Shown here piece by piece: positions 43,938-52,922 of a stretch of 64,000 nt of DNA. This stretch comes from Methanoflorens sp963701995 (lineage in GTDB: Archaea; Halobacteriota; Bog-38; Methanoflorentales; Methanoflorentaceae). The notes beneath the pieces are model-generated. The model was not told the DNA's origin. It ran no database searches and was given only the letters and a program-made list of their open reading frames with translations. The first letter of the stretch is position 1. Each line of letters opens with the position of its first letter. Both the position numbers and the translations under genes were made by a program. Location of the stretch: assembly GCA_963701995.1 (NCBI GenBank), contig OY969693.1, forward strand, positions 1,240,001 to 1,304,000, in the 5' to 3' direction.

Positions 43938-45389
43938 TTAGGCATCGGGGGCGCTCCTGAACAAGTCTTTGAAAGCTTTCATAAGACCTTGCCCGGCTAA
44001 ATACCGATATGTATGACGCGTCAAAGCGTTTGTCGAGAACATCCCCTTAAATCGCCTTGAAAAAGAGCCGTAAAAACTACGATAACAATTGTAAAGTTCT
44101 GCTTGGACTTCTAGGCGTGACAAGTGCTGCGTCGGCATTATGGCATGCATCATGTCGTAGTGCGCCCAATTGCGATCTTCAATCAAGCCAATACTGAGTG
44201 CTTCATCATAGAGCCTCGTTCCGGGAAAAGGCGTCAGCACACCGAAAATCGCTAGGTCCGGGTCTATATCGTTGGCAAATGACTGTAAGCGAGCAATTGA
44301 CTCAGCAGAATCGTATCGCTCGCCGATAATGAACATAGCCTGAGAGAAAATATCATTGCGCTTTAGGAGTGATATCGCATGCTGAGCGTCTTCGGGTCGG
44401 ATTTTTTTGTTAAACGTGTCCAATGTGGACTCGCTCCCACTTTCGACGCCGGTGAGTATCCAGCGAAGGCCGGCTTCTCTCAACGTGGGGAGCACATTTT
44501 CGTTTCGTCCAATGTCATCGCAGCGCGCCTGCATGAACCACATTATGTCGTGCGAAAGCCCTCTGTCGATAAGCTCTTTGCACAGCTTTTGGGTATGCGC
44601 ACCTAATCCAAAGTTATCGTCGGTGAGCCACTGGAATTTCATTCCGTAGTGTTCATACATATGCTGCATCTCATCGGCTATCCTCTTTGGAGATTTACTC
44701 CGCCACTTTCGTCGCCAAAAAGCGCACTGACTGCAGAAGGAGCAATCATTAGCACATCCTCTTGAACCTTCTATGAGTGCATATCGTTTCGAGGCGTCTG
44801 TCATCTGCTTGAAGTGATACTTGTCGATGACGTCCTCGACGAAATGGTATCCCGGATAAGGCAACATATCCAAATTTGTTAACAGTGGTCGATCGGGCGA
44901 GTGATATATAGTGCCGTTGTGTACAAACGAAACCCCCCGCACGTTGGAAAATGGTTGTCCTTTGCTATGAGCGCGAAGGACGTCAGCGAGCGTTTCTTCG
45001 CCCTCCCCCCTGATCACGAGGTCTATTTCCGGATAAGTTGTAAGGCTATCGTTAGCGGTAGCGGTAAAGTGTTGACCGCCAACAACCGTCAAGATCTCTT
45101 CGTTGACGTTCTTGGCGGTTTCGACAGTGCGCGCCGTGACGTAAGTATTACAGGTGGCCAGTGCGCTTGGGACTACAACGTCAGGGCTTACCATCTCGAT
45201 TTGCTTCTCCAGTCCTCTCCAGTCTACGTTGGCAGCTTGACAATCGAGCACCTCGATTTCAGTGTTTTCACAATTTCTCTCAACGTAGGCAGCTAATTGC
45301 AGAATTCCCAACGGAGGCGGCAAGTATTCGCCCATCACGAACCATTCAGCCTTTGGCGGTTCGACAAAGAGAATTTTCAGCGGTTTCAC
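43938..45389 (-). CDS. B12-binding radical SAM enzyme (BchE/HpnJ-like)
   Basis: 483 aa. The N-terminal cobalamin-binding domain (about 1-150) includes VEPPKAEWFVMGEYLPPPLGILQLAAYVE and GGQHFTATANDSL. The radical SAM domain has the Cx3Cx2C cluster motif in GSRGCANDCSFCSQC (near 212-219), and GVESGSESTLDTFNKKI fits the SAM-contacting region. Family members methylate or rearrange unactivated carbons in lipids, cofactors and antibiotics. It is unlinked to an obvious pathway here. Confidence 0.9.
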   Translation of the reverse strand: MKPLKILFVEPPKAEWFVMGEYLPPPLGILQLAAYVERNCENTEIEVLDCQAANVDWRGLEKQIEMVSPDVVVPSALATCNTYVTARTVETAKNVNEEILTVVGGQHFTATANDSLTTYPEIDLVIRGEGEETLADVLRAHSKGQPFSNVRGVSFVHNGTIYHSPDRPLLTNLDMLPYPGYHFVEDVIDKYHFKQMTDASKRYALIEGSRGCANDCSFCSQCAFWRRKWRSKSPKRIADEMQHMYEHYGMKFQWLTDDNFGLGAHTQKLCKELIDRGLSHDIMWFMQARCDDIGRNENVLPTLREAGLRWILTGVESGSESTLDTFNKKIRPEDAQHAISLLKRNDIFSQAMFIIGERYDSAESIARLQSFANDIDPDLAIFGVLTPFPGTRLYDEALSIGLIEDRNWAHYDMMHAIMPTQHLSRLEVQAELYNCYRSFYGSFSRRFKGMFSTNALTRHTYRYLAGQGLMKAFKDLFRSAPDA

Positions 45390-45529
45390 AACGTCGCTAT
45401 TTGCGTAGGATGGTTAAAAAAGTTCGTAAAATGCGACAAATTGGAATCCATCCGAGCAGTCAGTAGTGCATCCTCTCGAACTTCTATGAGTACATTGCTA
45501 AGCGAGATCCGCTCGAGTCTGCTTGCAGG

Positions 45530-45870
45530 CTTAGTCGCGCGCGGCTAATCACAATAGTTATGTGCCTCGCTTCGACTACGCACCAATCATGCTAGCTGTT
45601 GAACATTACCCAACCCTTTTTTCTGACGTCGCGATGCCAAAACACGAGCTGTTGGAGATTCACCGCAGCAAGATTTCTCTGCACCACGCAAAAACTGGCT
45701 ACGACTACCCAACAATAAAGCTACCTCATACGTTCTCGCGACTTGTAGGCCTATCCACCCAAATCTATCAGACCGTTCAGGACGGGGCATTGGCTTTTCT
45801 CGTTGTTATTTCTCCTCGAAAAAATGCCTCAGATTGTCCAGAATCCTCCGTCTTGACATAGCGACGGATT
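45530..45870 (+). repeat. HRSK repeat family, best-preserved copy
   Basis: It begins TAGTCGCGCGCGGCTAATCAC. Inside, a frame 45562-45861 encodes a 99-aa peptide with MLAVEHYPTLFSDV, KHELLEIHRSKISLHHAKTG, YPTIKLPHTFSRL and DGALAFLVVIS. The frame stops at TAG within CCGTCTTGACATAGCGACGG, which resembles the tRNA-Val segment CCGCCTTGACATGGCGGAGG with TGG turned to TAG. This copy therefore also ends in att-like sequence. It is not recognised as any known family. Confidence 0.6.
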
Positions 45871-45900
45871 TGCAAAGTAATAAAGACTAATCGCTAGCAT

Positions 45901-45921
45901 CGGAGCCTGCATCAGGCTCCG
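45901..45921 (+). repeat. short hairpin repeat, copy 5 (9-bp stem)
   Basis: CGGAGCCTG and CAGGCTCCG pair perfectly around CAT. It is the strongest hairpin of the GCCT-N-AGGC family and lies just after the HRSK repeat. Confidence 0.55.
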
Positions 45922-46051
45922 ACCATGTCATAATCTCTCCACTGCTTCAACTACTAGTCTTGATTAGCACCTGCGACCACGCCCGCGTAAATCTAAGCAA
46001 ATCGATAATCATTTAGATGAGCACGGATATTCGCCACTGAGGTGTGCCATT

Positions 46052-47509
46052 ATGGCAGCGCGTTCGGATGGCGGCCACAGAGGGACTGGCATCATTTTAG
46101 CAATTTTGAGCCTGACTGCTCTGGTAACGTCTTTCAGTGAATCAATGCTCGTTCCGGCGTTGCCCGTCCTACAAGCGGACTTCCACACCACCGAGGCCGT
46201 GATCGCCTGGGTTCCGGGCATCTATTTGTTGTTTGGCAGCCTTGCGACGCCCTCGTTCGGCAAACTCGGTGATACCTATGGGAAGAAGAAGCTCCTCCTC
46301 ATCGCGATTGTCCTGTACACGATCGCAGTCATCGGAAACGGTTTTGCGTGGTCCGTAGAGAGCCTTCTCTTCTTCCGGGCGATACAGGGAATCGGGCTGG
46401 CGATGTTCCCGCTCGCGTTTGCAATCATCAGAGACGAGTTTCAGCACGAAAAGGTCGCGACGGCGACAGGCTTTGTGAGCGCGATGTTCGCTGTGGGGTC
46501 GACGATCGGGCTTGTCGGTGGTGGATGGATCACGCAGACGTTTAGCTGGCAGACGAACTATCACCTTTTGGCTCCCGTTGCAGCCATCATAACGGCGCTG
46601 ATCGCCTGGCGCGTCCCTGAGTCGCCTGTTCGCACGCCGTCCCGATTCGACTACTGGGGCATCATCTTACTCGAGCTCGCGATTCTCGGTTTTCTGGTAC
46701 CGCTCACACAGAGCGGGGTATGGGGATGGTCCTCGCCCTACACGCTCGCCCTCCTCACGCTCGGCGTGGCCGCGACGATCGCATTTGTCTATGCGGAGCT
46801 TCACGTCCGTAATCCGCTCGTCGGCCTTAAGCTGCCGGGTGCCCGCTACATTCTGGAAATTAACTTCGTGATGTTTATCGCAGGCTTTTCTATGTTCTTG
46901 GCCGACGTGGCGATTGTCTATTTTGCACAGACCCCCCCGCCCGTCGGCTTCGGTTTGAACACGTTTGAGACGGCGCTCGTTTACGTGCCTTCCGGGATTG
47001 CTGTGCTGGTGGCTAGCCCGCTCTTTGGGGTGCTCGTTACGCGCCGGGGAGCGAAGAACACGCTCGTGTTCGCGTCGTTCATCGTCGCCGCAAGCTTTGT
47101 GTTCTTCGCGTTTGCGGGCAGCTCGATTGTGGGGATCATCATCGGTACTATCATACTGTTCTCGGGCGTCGGCGGTGTCTTTGTTGCGGCGATCAACCTC
47201 CTCTTTTTGTACGTGCCTCCAAGTAGGACCGGCTCAGAAACTGCCCTCAACATGGTGTTCCGGTATATCGGCGGTGCCGTTGGTACCACCGTTACTGGGG
47301 CATTATTGACGCTCTATGCAGCCCCGATTGTTGTTGCGATTCCCGGAGGGACCACTATCGTGCTCGCCCCCACAACGCAGGCGTTTACGTATATAGTCGT
47401 CGTAGCACTTGTTTTAGGTCTCCTGGGACTCGTGGTTGCATACGCGCTCAAGAGAGCGCCAGATATCCAAATACTTGAGGATAGCGACGGACAGGTGCCC
47501 GTGGGCTAG
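46052..47509 (+). CDS. MFS efflux transporter (DHA2-like, 14 helices)
   Basis: A 485-aa protein with about 14 hydrophobic segments. Motif A-like GKLGDTYGKKKLLL follows helix 2. The proximal SFSESMLVPALPVLQADFHTTEAVIAWVPGIYLLFGSL is typical of EmrB/QacA drug-proton antiporters, as is the motif C-like region AVGSTIGLVGGGWIT. Substrate is unknown. GC content matches the core chromosome better than that of nearby genes. Confidence 0.92.
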   Translation: MAARSDGGHRGTGIILAILSLTALVTSFSESMLVPALPVLQADFHTTEAVIAWVPGIYLLFGSLATPSFGKLGDTYGKKKLLLIAIVLYTIAVIGNGFAWSVESLLFFRAIQGIGLAMFPLAFAIIRDEFQHEKVATATGFVSAMFAVGSTIGLVGGGWITQTFSWQTNYHLLAPVAAIITALIAWRVPESPVRTPSRFDYWGIILLELAILGFLVPLTQSGVWGWSSPYTLALLTLGVAATIAFVYAELHVRNPLVGLKLPGARYILEINFVMFIAGFSMFLADVAIVYFAQTPPPVGFGLNTFETALVYVPSGIAVLVASPLFGVLVTRRGAKNTLVFASFIVAASFVFFAFAGSSIVGIIIGTIILFSGVGGVFVAAINLLFLYVPPSRTGSETALNMVFRYIGGAVGTTVTGALLTLYAAPIVVAIPGGTTIVLAPTTQAFTYIVVVALVLGLLGLVVAYALKRAPDIQILEDSDGQVPVG

Positions 47510-47879
47510 GGGAATATGCAGCTGCGTTTGAAAACAGCAGACAATGATTCGTTGGTCGCCTTGCTCTTGTGGTGTTAGTAGCAGCGAAACTAAACTAAGC
47601 CCTGCTCATCTTTTTCATTTCAGCGCGACAAGACTACCGAATATTGGGTGCTTCCGCAACCTTTGCTTATACGCCTGCATGCTTAGCGCAAGCGCTGTAT
47701 TCAATATGGTGGAAACCGCAGGAAGCTCGTACCGTCTTCCCGATCTGCGGTATTCTCGTTTCGCTGCTGACACTGGGAGCCTCCAATAGGCTTCGGCTGA
47801 GATGATTAGTGTGGAAAGAGGTAAGCAAGGCAGTGTCACTTCGTAAGTTATTTATGTAAATATACGGCAGCAACCCCAC
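47510..47879. other. gene-free region with hairpin repeat
   Basis: About 370 bases. The short frames on either strand have no family signature. It holds hairpin repeat copy 6 (47779-47798), and an AT-rich stretch (TTATTTATGTAAATATAC near 47847-47865) is a likely promoter for the lipoprotein gene at 47880. Confidence 0.45.
47779..47798 (+). repeat. short hairpin repeat, copy 6
   Basis: GCCTCCAATAGGCTTCGGCT is a divergent member of the GCCT-N5-AGGC family. Confidence 0.35.
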
Positions 47880-49415
47880 ATGAAACCATTCTGGAAGCTG
47901 AGCATCGTTGTTATTATTGTCTTAATACTCTCCAGCGCTGGGTGCACCAGTCCGACCACCCAGAGTGCAACTAACAACCAGACGATCGACGGGATTACGA
48001 TTCCTACCACGACCGGTCCGCCAACACCCGCAGAAGCACGACAGATCGCGGCGGCGGCGTACGTCTTCGGCTATCCCCTCGTCTTTGTGGACGTCTTGAA
48101 GGAGCACCAAACGGCAGTGCCGGCGCCGGATCCCGCGCGTGGCGTGGCACCGATCAACCAGCTCATCAGAGTGTACCAAGCGCAACCAACAACAGCGTCG
48201 CCAAATGTACCGCGGGTCCCGTACCCAACCGTTGATGCGAGCCAGATTCCAGCATGGTTTAACCTGACGAACGAACCGATGGTGCTGAGCGTTCCTGCGG
48301 TGAACGGGCGGTACTACGTGATCCAGCTGGAAGATGCGTGGATGAATGACTTTTCATCACTGGGATCACGCACAACCGGAAACGAGTCAGGCGCCTTCGC
48401 CCTCGTCGGTCCTGGGTGGAACGGCACGCTCCCCGCAAACGTGACAAAGATACAAGCTCCTACAAACAGCGTTGAGATTAATGCGCGGTTACAGCAGAAT
48501 GGTCCTGCCGACCTTCCCGCGGCGGCAGCTATTCTGGACAACTTCACACTGACCCCCCTCAGCGCGTGGGGTACGAACTACACGCCGCCGACCACCGTGC
48601 CGGTGACGTCTAACGTGAGCGCAGACCCCAGGCCCTCCACTAGCTACGCTGAGATCGCGAATATGACCCCCTCCGAGTTCTACGGTCGCATGGCTACCGT
48701 TATGGGCGGCAACCCCCCGTACACTGCGGATAAGCCCGTCGTTGACCAGATCGCACGCATCGGTATTGTCCCTGGCACACCCTTTAACTGGAACCGCCTG
48801 AACGCCACGATGCAGGACGCGATCGGCCGGGGCTATCAGGACGGCATTGCTCAAGTCAATGCCGCGGCTGCTCACTTGCCAGGTGTTGTCGTTGAAAACG
48901 GGTGGAACACAGGTTATAACATGGGCACCTATGGGACAAACTACACGCTTCGTGCTGGGCAGTCAATGGGGTTGGCTTTCTTTAACCTCCCGCAGGACGC
49001 GCTGTACTCGCTCTCATACACCAATGCAACGGGCGTCCCGTACTCCGGCGCGTACAACTACGTGCTACACTTCGCGAACAATAGCACCCCGCCGGTCAAC
49101 GCATTTTGGTCGGTCACCCTCTACGACAGCCAGGGCAATTTCGTACCCAATCCACTTAACCGATATGCGATCTCACCGCACCTTGGCAACCTGACGCACA
49201 ACCCAGATGGGTCGCTCGACATCTACATCCAACATGCGTCATCCGGTCCAGCTAAAGAATCCAACTGGCTCCCCGCTCCGTCAGGCGGGTTTATGCTCAT
49301 ATTGCGTCAGTACTGGCCGCAAGAAGCCGCGCTGAATGGCTCGTGGGTGCCGCCGGCGGTTCAGACGGTGAGTTCAGCCTCAACGACGACAAATGCGACG
49401 ACGTCTGCAGCGTAG
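47880..49415 (+). CDS. DUF1254/DUF1214 lipoprotein
   Basis: 511 aa. The signal peptide ends at lipobox SSAGCTSPT (Cys near 22), so it is exported and lipid-anchored. A Thr/Pro linker precedes DUF1254 (ARQIAAAAYVFGYPLVFVDVLKEHQTAVPAP and YYVIQLEDAWMNDFSSLGSRTTG). The C-terminal DUF1214 includes NAFWSVTLYDSQGNFVPNPLNRYAI and DGSLDIYIQH. The family is widespread with no firm function. Confidence 0.9.
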   Translation: MKPFWKLSIVVIIVLILSSAGCTSPTTQSATNNQTIDGITIPTTTGPPTPAEARQIAAAAYVFGYPLVFVDVLKEHQTAVPAPDPARGVAPINQLIRVYQAQPTTASPNVPRVPYPTVDASQIPAWFNLTNEPMVLSVPAVNGRYYVIQLEDAWMNDFSSLGSRTTGNESGAFALVGPGWNGTLPANVTKIQAPTNSVEINARLQQNGPADLPAAAAILDNFTLTPLSAWGTNYTPPTTVPVTSNVSADPRPSTSYAEIANMTPSEFYGRMATVMGGNPPYTADKPVVDQIARIGIVPGTPFNWNRLNATMQDAIGRGYQDGIAQVNAAAAHLPGVVVENGWNTGYNMGTYGTNYTLRAGQSMGLAFFNLPQDALYSLSYTNATGVPYSGAYNYVLHFANNSTPPVNAFWSVTLYDSQGNFVPNPLNRYAISPHLGNLTHNPDGSLDIYIQHASSGPAKESNWLPAPSGGFMLILRQYWPQEAALNGSWVPPAVQTVSSASTTTNATTSAA

Positions 49416-49529
49416 CTGGCGGTAGCCACCGACCGACCGCACGCCTAGCCGTTCCGTGAGCGGTCCACCGCACGCTGGGTCGTGGGCCGCTCGTAAGGGT
49501 AGTGAAACTGACAACGGAGAGTCATCGTC

Positions 49530-49922
49530 TCAAATGAGGCCGCACGCACTCGCTGGAATGCGGATCGAGCCCCCGTTATCACTCCCGTGCGCCATCGGTA
49601 CAATACCGGCTGCGACACTCGCCGCAGACCCACCGCTAGAACCGCCAGCCGTGGTCTCAAGATTCCAAGGATTGCAAGTCGCGCCGGTCAATGCCGATTC
49701 TGTCGAGATTCCGAGGGCGAATTCCGGCGTTGTTGTTCGGCTTAGCAAAGTCAAACCCGCTTTCTTAAAAAGTGCGGTAAAGAATGAGTCCTTGTCTGCG
49801 ACATGTCCCTTCATGAGCCGAGATCCCATCTCTTGATGCCGTCCGCTTTCTCCAGCCCCAACGTTCTTCATCAAGAACGGCACCCCGGCGAATGGACCAG
49901 CAGAGATTGCGTGATCATCCAA
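49530..49922 (-). pseudogene. amidase signature family fragment
   Basis: A 130-codon frame covers the N-terminal catalytic part of an amidase: GPFAGVPFLMKNVG (catalytic Lys), GATCNPWNLETTAGGSSGGSAASVAAG (Ser-rich signature) and HGSDNGGSIRIPASACGLI. It then meets a TGA where the family continues GxKPTxGR. No amidase sequence follows downstream to 49440. A complete enzyme has about 450-500 residues, so this is a truncated remnant. Confidence 0.85.
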
Positions 49923-49924
49923 TC

Positions 49925-50107
49925 TTACGGTTGCAGAGTTGCCCTTAATAGCCGGAGCACTAGTTTATAGAGGTCATCTATCTGCTTTTGCTGTGCCTGG
50001 AGTTCGCGCCACAACTCTTCGTGCTCTTCTACATTTTGCACGTGGTGAAGTAAGTGTAAGCTGGGCGTTGCGATAGATTCTTTAGTTACGCGCTCTACAT
50101 CACTCAT
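49925..50107 (-). CDS. hypothetical 60-aa helical protein
   Basis: Starts MSDVERVTKESIATPSLHLL and has a heptad-like C-terminal helix (EEHEELWRELQAQQKQIDDLYKLVLRLL), so it is probably a small coiled coil. A GAGTGAAAAATGAG context gives a weak ribosome-binding site. It is not recognised. It lies 41 bases beyond the stop of the Cys-rich gene at 50149-50352, on the same strand. Confidence 0.5.
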   Translation of the reverse strand: MSDVERVTKESIATPSLHLLHHVQNVEEHEELWRELQAQQKQIDDLYKLVLRLLRATLQP

Positions 50108-50148
50108 TTTTCACTCCTCAACCCCGCTCTCTCGCAATCTCTAGGCTG

Positions 50149-50352
50149 TCACATGAGCACATCGATCTTAAAGAGGTCACACTCCGAGGTATACTCTAGC
50201 GGACAAGTTCGGCGCCTCGTACATCCGAAACATAGCGGTATGATATACTCGGCAACGCACTTCTGAAACTCATTGCAAGGGCAGTTTGTAGAGCGCGGCT
50301 TGCCTCCGTAAACCGGACAGTCCTTACCCAAGCCATAATCCAACTCGCACAT
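50149..50352 (-). CDS. 67-aa Cys-rich protein
   Basis: Nine Cys in 67 residues (MCELDYGLGKDCPVYG, NCPCNEFQKC, CFGCTRRRTCPLEY, ECDLF), suggesting a metal or Fe-S site. The ATG follows AAAAAGGGAGAACAG, a good ribosome-binding site. It is not recognised as a known family. It is probably co-transcribed with the 60-aa gene downstream. Confidence 0.55.
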   Translation of the reverse strand: MCELDYGLGKDCPVYGGKPRSTNCPCNEFQKCVAEYIIPLCFGCTRRRTCPLEYTSECDLFKIDVLM

Positions 50353-50599
50353 GCTCTGTTCTCCCTTTTTTAATCCAATATCGTCTACCGGTGTTCCACC
50401 ACCATGGTGGGGGCTTCGTAATAGAAAACGTTTGACTTTAATAAACTCACTTTGTTTACGGTATCTTGTCGCGCTTTCGCCTAATGCATTTCTTGAAGAG
50501 TAGTGGCGTGTTCCTTCCTTGTTACTACAACCCTGTGCAATGGGGATGATGTGGTATCTGAAAGGGCTTTGGCTCAGTCACGTCTTCTTCTGTTTCAGA

Positions 50600-50961
50600 A
50601 CGCTTTGATTGGGTCGCTCGCGGCTAATCACAACGCTTAAGTTCCCAGCACTGACCTCATCCACCATTATGCTAGCTGCTGAGCATTACCTAAACTTTTT
50701 TGCCGATAGCGCGCTGCTGCCAAAAAACGAGCTTTTGGAGATCCATCGCAGCAAAATTTCCCTCCACCGTTCAAAAGCAAATTATGGCTATCCAACTATT
50801 CGACTGCCTCATAAATTATCTACGCTTGCAGGGCTGCCAACGCGGATCTTTCAAACAGTGCACGACGGAGCATTGGCATTCCTAGTTGTTATCTCTAAGG
50901 GCGTGGACACAGAAAACGGTGCTGAGCCATTGGAAAACGCGATTAAAAACGCCAAATCCCC
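50600..50961 (+). repeat. HRSK repeat family copy abutting attR
   Basis: It starts with TCGCTCGCGGCTAATCACAACG. The frame from 50609 encodes MLAAEHYLNFFAD, KNELLEIHRSKISLHRSKAN, YPTIRLPHKLSTLAGLPTRI and DGALAFLVVIS, and stays open through the tRNA-Val fragment into the protein at 51071. Open reading across the att site makes an att-spanning gene possible. Function is unknown. Confidence 0.6.
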
Positions 50962-51007
50962 CGCCTTGACATGGCGGAGGTCGCCGGTTCGAATCCGGCC
51001 GAGCCCA
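50962..51007 (+). repeat. attR: duplicated 3' end of tRNA-Val
   Basis: 46 bases from the anticodon stem (CGCCTTGACATGGCGG) to the discriminator A, identical to 22686-22731 except A to G in the variable loop. There is no 5' half, so it is not a functional tRNA. It marks the right boundary of the integrated DNA. Confidence 0.9.
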
Positions 51008-51070
51008 TTGTTCTTTTTGCAATCGGATACACTGAAGTCGTCCATTGATGGTTTCTCGGATTCGAGGATC

Positions 51071-51517
51071 ATGGTGAAAAAGAAGTATAACAAGGATAGA
51101 AAGTTGCACAACTTTGATATTTCGGACGACGACGGGCTCGATCTAAGTTGGCCGGAAGCTGTCGACCTGCTGCCGGAAGACGAGGTAGAGGGTGGCTCAG
51201 AAATCTACTACTTCGTGGATGAAGACGGCAACAACCACTCACGCGAATTCCTTGTTGAAGAACTCGTTGATGACGATGTTGAAGACTTGCAAGACTCACC
51301 GCAAGGAAAATCCCGCCTAAAGAAAGTCCAAAGACTGAAGCCCGGTACGACGGATATTGTTAACTTCGCTCGAACGCCGGAGGATACTCCTAAGGAAGTC
51401 ATCTTGCCTGTTCCCAAGTCTGGAGCACGTCCTCTCGATATTCGAATATCGAGCGAAGTCACCCCAGATCTACCGCTAAGCGAGAAGCGTTGCGGTCGAG
51501 TGATGTTCTCTCCCTAG
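51071..51517 (+). pseudogene. att-adjacent acidic domain, right copy (N-terminal part of integrase gene)
   Basis: 148 codons from ATG 51071, paralogous over most of its length to 22795-23328: MVKKKYNKDRKLHN, LSWPEAVDLLPEDEVEGGSEIYYFVDEDGN and ARPLDIRISSEVTPDLP. After DLPLSEK the frame shifts. The sequence matching the left copy (PSEAISPDKQVIVH versus SSDVLSLDKRVIIH) continues in the integrase frame at 51490. It was therefore one gene, acidic N-domain plus recombinase, broken by an indel near 51480-51495. Confidence 0.7.
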
Positions 51518-52317
51518 ATAAGCGCGTAATCATTCATGTTCACAATGGGGCCAGCGTTGACGAACCCGCGAGTGTCGGGCATGATAGCATCGCTACGTCA
51601 CTTACGTTCAGTTTTACGCGAGCCGAGCTTGAACAATATATTGCTTATCGCAACGAAGGTCTCGCGAAGAAATCGAAGGATTGGATAAATCGCGCTTCGC
51701 AGGCTTTGTGGGAATCAACACAAGGCGAAATCTCGCACCAAACCATGACGAGCTTTCGGACGTATGTTCTTAGCAAGTACTCGTCAATCGATGCGCACAG
51801 GAAGGTGCTAGGCTTTGCAGCCGCGTTCCTCAAGTATTTCGCCCAAGTAAGAGTTGATCCGCGGTACCTCTCCTTCACGCTCTTTCTGGAGCGCCCGAAG
51901 ACCACGAGAGCCAAGAAAGCTATTACTGAGCGAATTGTCACTCGAGAAGATATTACCCCTCTGTTTAAGCGAATCGAGGTCTGTGCAGAAAAGGGGAGGA
52001 TCGGCACTCAAAAGACTCGCAATTACCGCGCTTTTACGCTTCTCGCATCTTACACTGGATTACGGCCCAGCACCATCCAACGTCTGACAGTCGGGCAATT
52101 TAAGGCTGCGCTTAATGAAGAGAAGCCTGTACTCCACATTCTCGCTGAGCAAGAAAAGAACCGAGTCGAGCATTACGTTCCGCTCCATCCGTCCGTTGTC
52201 AGCGCAATTAGCTGGCTCGAGAAGTTACTGAGCACTTGGAGTAATTTGACAGAATCAACTATAAGATGTCTAGCGGCAAAATTCGACCCTCAAGAGTCGG
52301 GCCACCCGCATTATTAG
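51490..52317 (+). pseudogene. tyrosine recombinase, C-terminally truncated
   Basis: A 275-codon frame. Residues about 30-125 form a SAM-like core-binding domain (LTFSFTRAELEQYIAYRNEGLAKKSKDWI). The catalytic domain begins at ITERIVTREDITPLF and shows Box I Arg in ASYTGLRPSTIQRLTVGQF and the beta-hairpin Lys region near HILAEQEKN. The HxxR box and the Tyr nucleophile are missing: after SWLEKLL the sequence runs into the unrelated reading frame starting at 52266. It is probably inactive. It is the chromosomal-side integrase left from an earlier insertion. Confidence 0.75.
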
Positions 52318-52622
52318 TTGCCGCGATTGTGGGACTTTGGGCGGGGTATGCCGGTGGCCCTTTACTTTGTGCAATTGGCGCGCATTGGGATATGTGTTAG
52401 TCAGGCTAGTTTTTTTTTGCATCTGAGTTAACGCCCTATCGTGTTCAAACAACGCTCTGGGGGGTTATAGGTGGTCTCCTTGGCACAGTTTACGCTGCAT
52501 ATCACGCAGCTTCGTTTTTAAGCACAATCAGCAAAAGCTTCGGAACAACTGCTGCGATATTGATTGGGACGATCTTAGGCGCAATGCTTGGCCTCATCGC
52601 TGGCTTTATTGTAACGAGGTGA
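52266..52622 (+). pseudogene. glycine-rich membrane protein with two in-frame TAG codons
   Basis: One frame from ATG 52266 to TGA 52620-52622 is broken only by TAG at 52398 and 52407, flanking a T-run. Before them: PALLVAAIVGLWAGYAGGPL. After them: WGVIGGLLGTVYAAYHAASF and IGTILGAMLGLIAGFIVTR, all membrane-like with small residues. It looks like one recently inactivated small membrane protein, or two pieces with a separate start after the T-run. The TGA overlaps the GTG of the next gene. Confidence 0.45.
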
Positions 52623-52849
52623 ATCTCACGCAGCCAGACAAATACGCTGATGCAGCTGAGCATGCAGCATATGGTGGTATTGTTGGCCTATTAATCTATA
52701 CTTTTTTAGACTGGTGGTACGGCATAATCTTAGGTATCATTCTGGGCGCTGCTTTCGGCCGCGTAGACTATTCAGTGGGAACTTATGTCAACAAAAAAGT
52801 TGAGCAACAAATTCTGCACGGGCGCCATTGGGAAAGAGGAGATAGTTAG
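52619..52849 (+). CDS. small membrane protein
   Basis: 76 aa from GTG 52619, overlapping the previous stop (GTGA). It has a hydrophobic glycine-rich hairpin (GGIVGLLIYTFLDWWYGIILGIILGAAFGRV) and a hydrophilic C-terminus. It resembles the membrane frame just upstream in composition. Family not recognised. Confidence 0.55.
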   Translation: MNLTQPDKYADAAEHAAYGGIVGLLIYTFLDWWYGIILGIILGAAFGRVDYSVGTYVNKKVEQQILHGRHWERGDS

Positions 52850-52922
52850 ATAACGACCGTACATACATACCTAAAACAGCGAATGCAGAGGCGTGGCGAC
52901 TTTTGCAGTGATTAGACGTAAT

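Larger units (their letters stand above)
22686..51007 (+). mobile_element. integrative element(s) in tRNA-Val, about 28.3 kb
   Basis: The last 46 bases of tRNA-Val (22686-22731) recur as a direct repeat at 50962-51007 with a single visible mismatch. Sequence after both copies is also related. This is the attL/attR geometry of tyrosine-recombinase integration that leaves the tRNA intact on the left. A truncated tyrosine recombinase lies just beyond attR. The interior is accessory in content (arsenic resistance, redox, transport, radical SAM). Decayed att-like repeats near 26.86 and 45.86 kb suggest that more than one element has inserted here. Confidence 0.7.

Noticed and set aside
50962..51007. 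Second tRNA-Val gene
   Set aside because: Only the 3' 46 bases are present; the acceptor 5' strand and D-arm are missing, so no cloverleaf can form.
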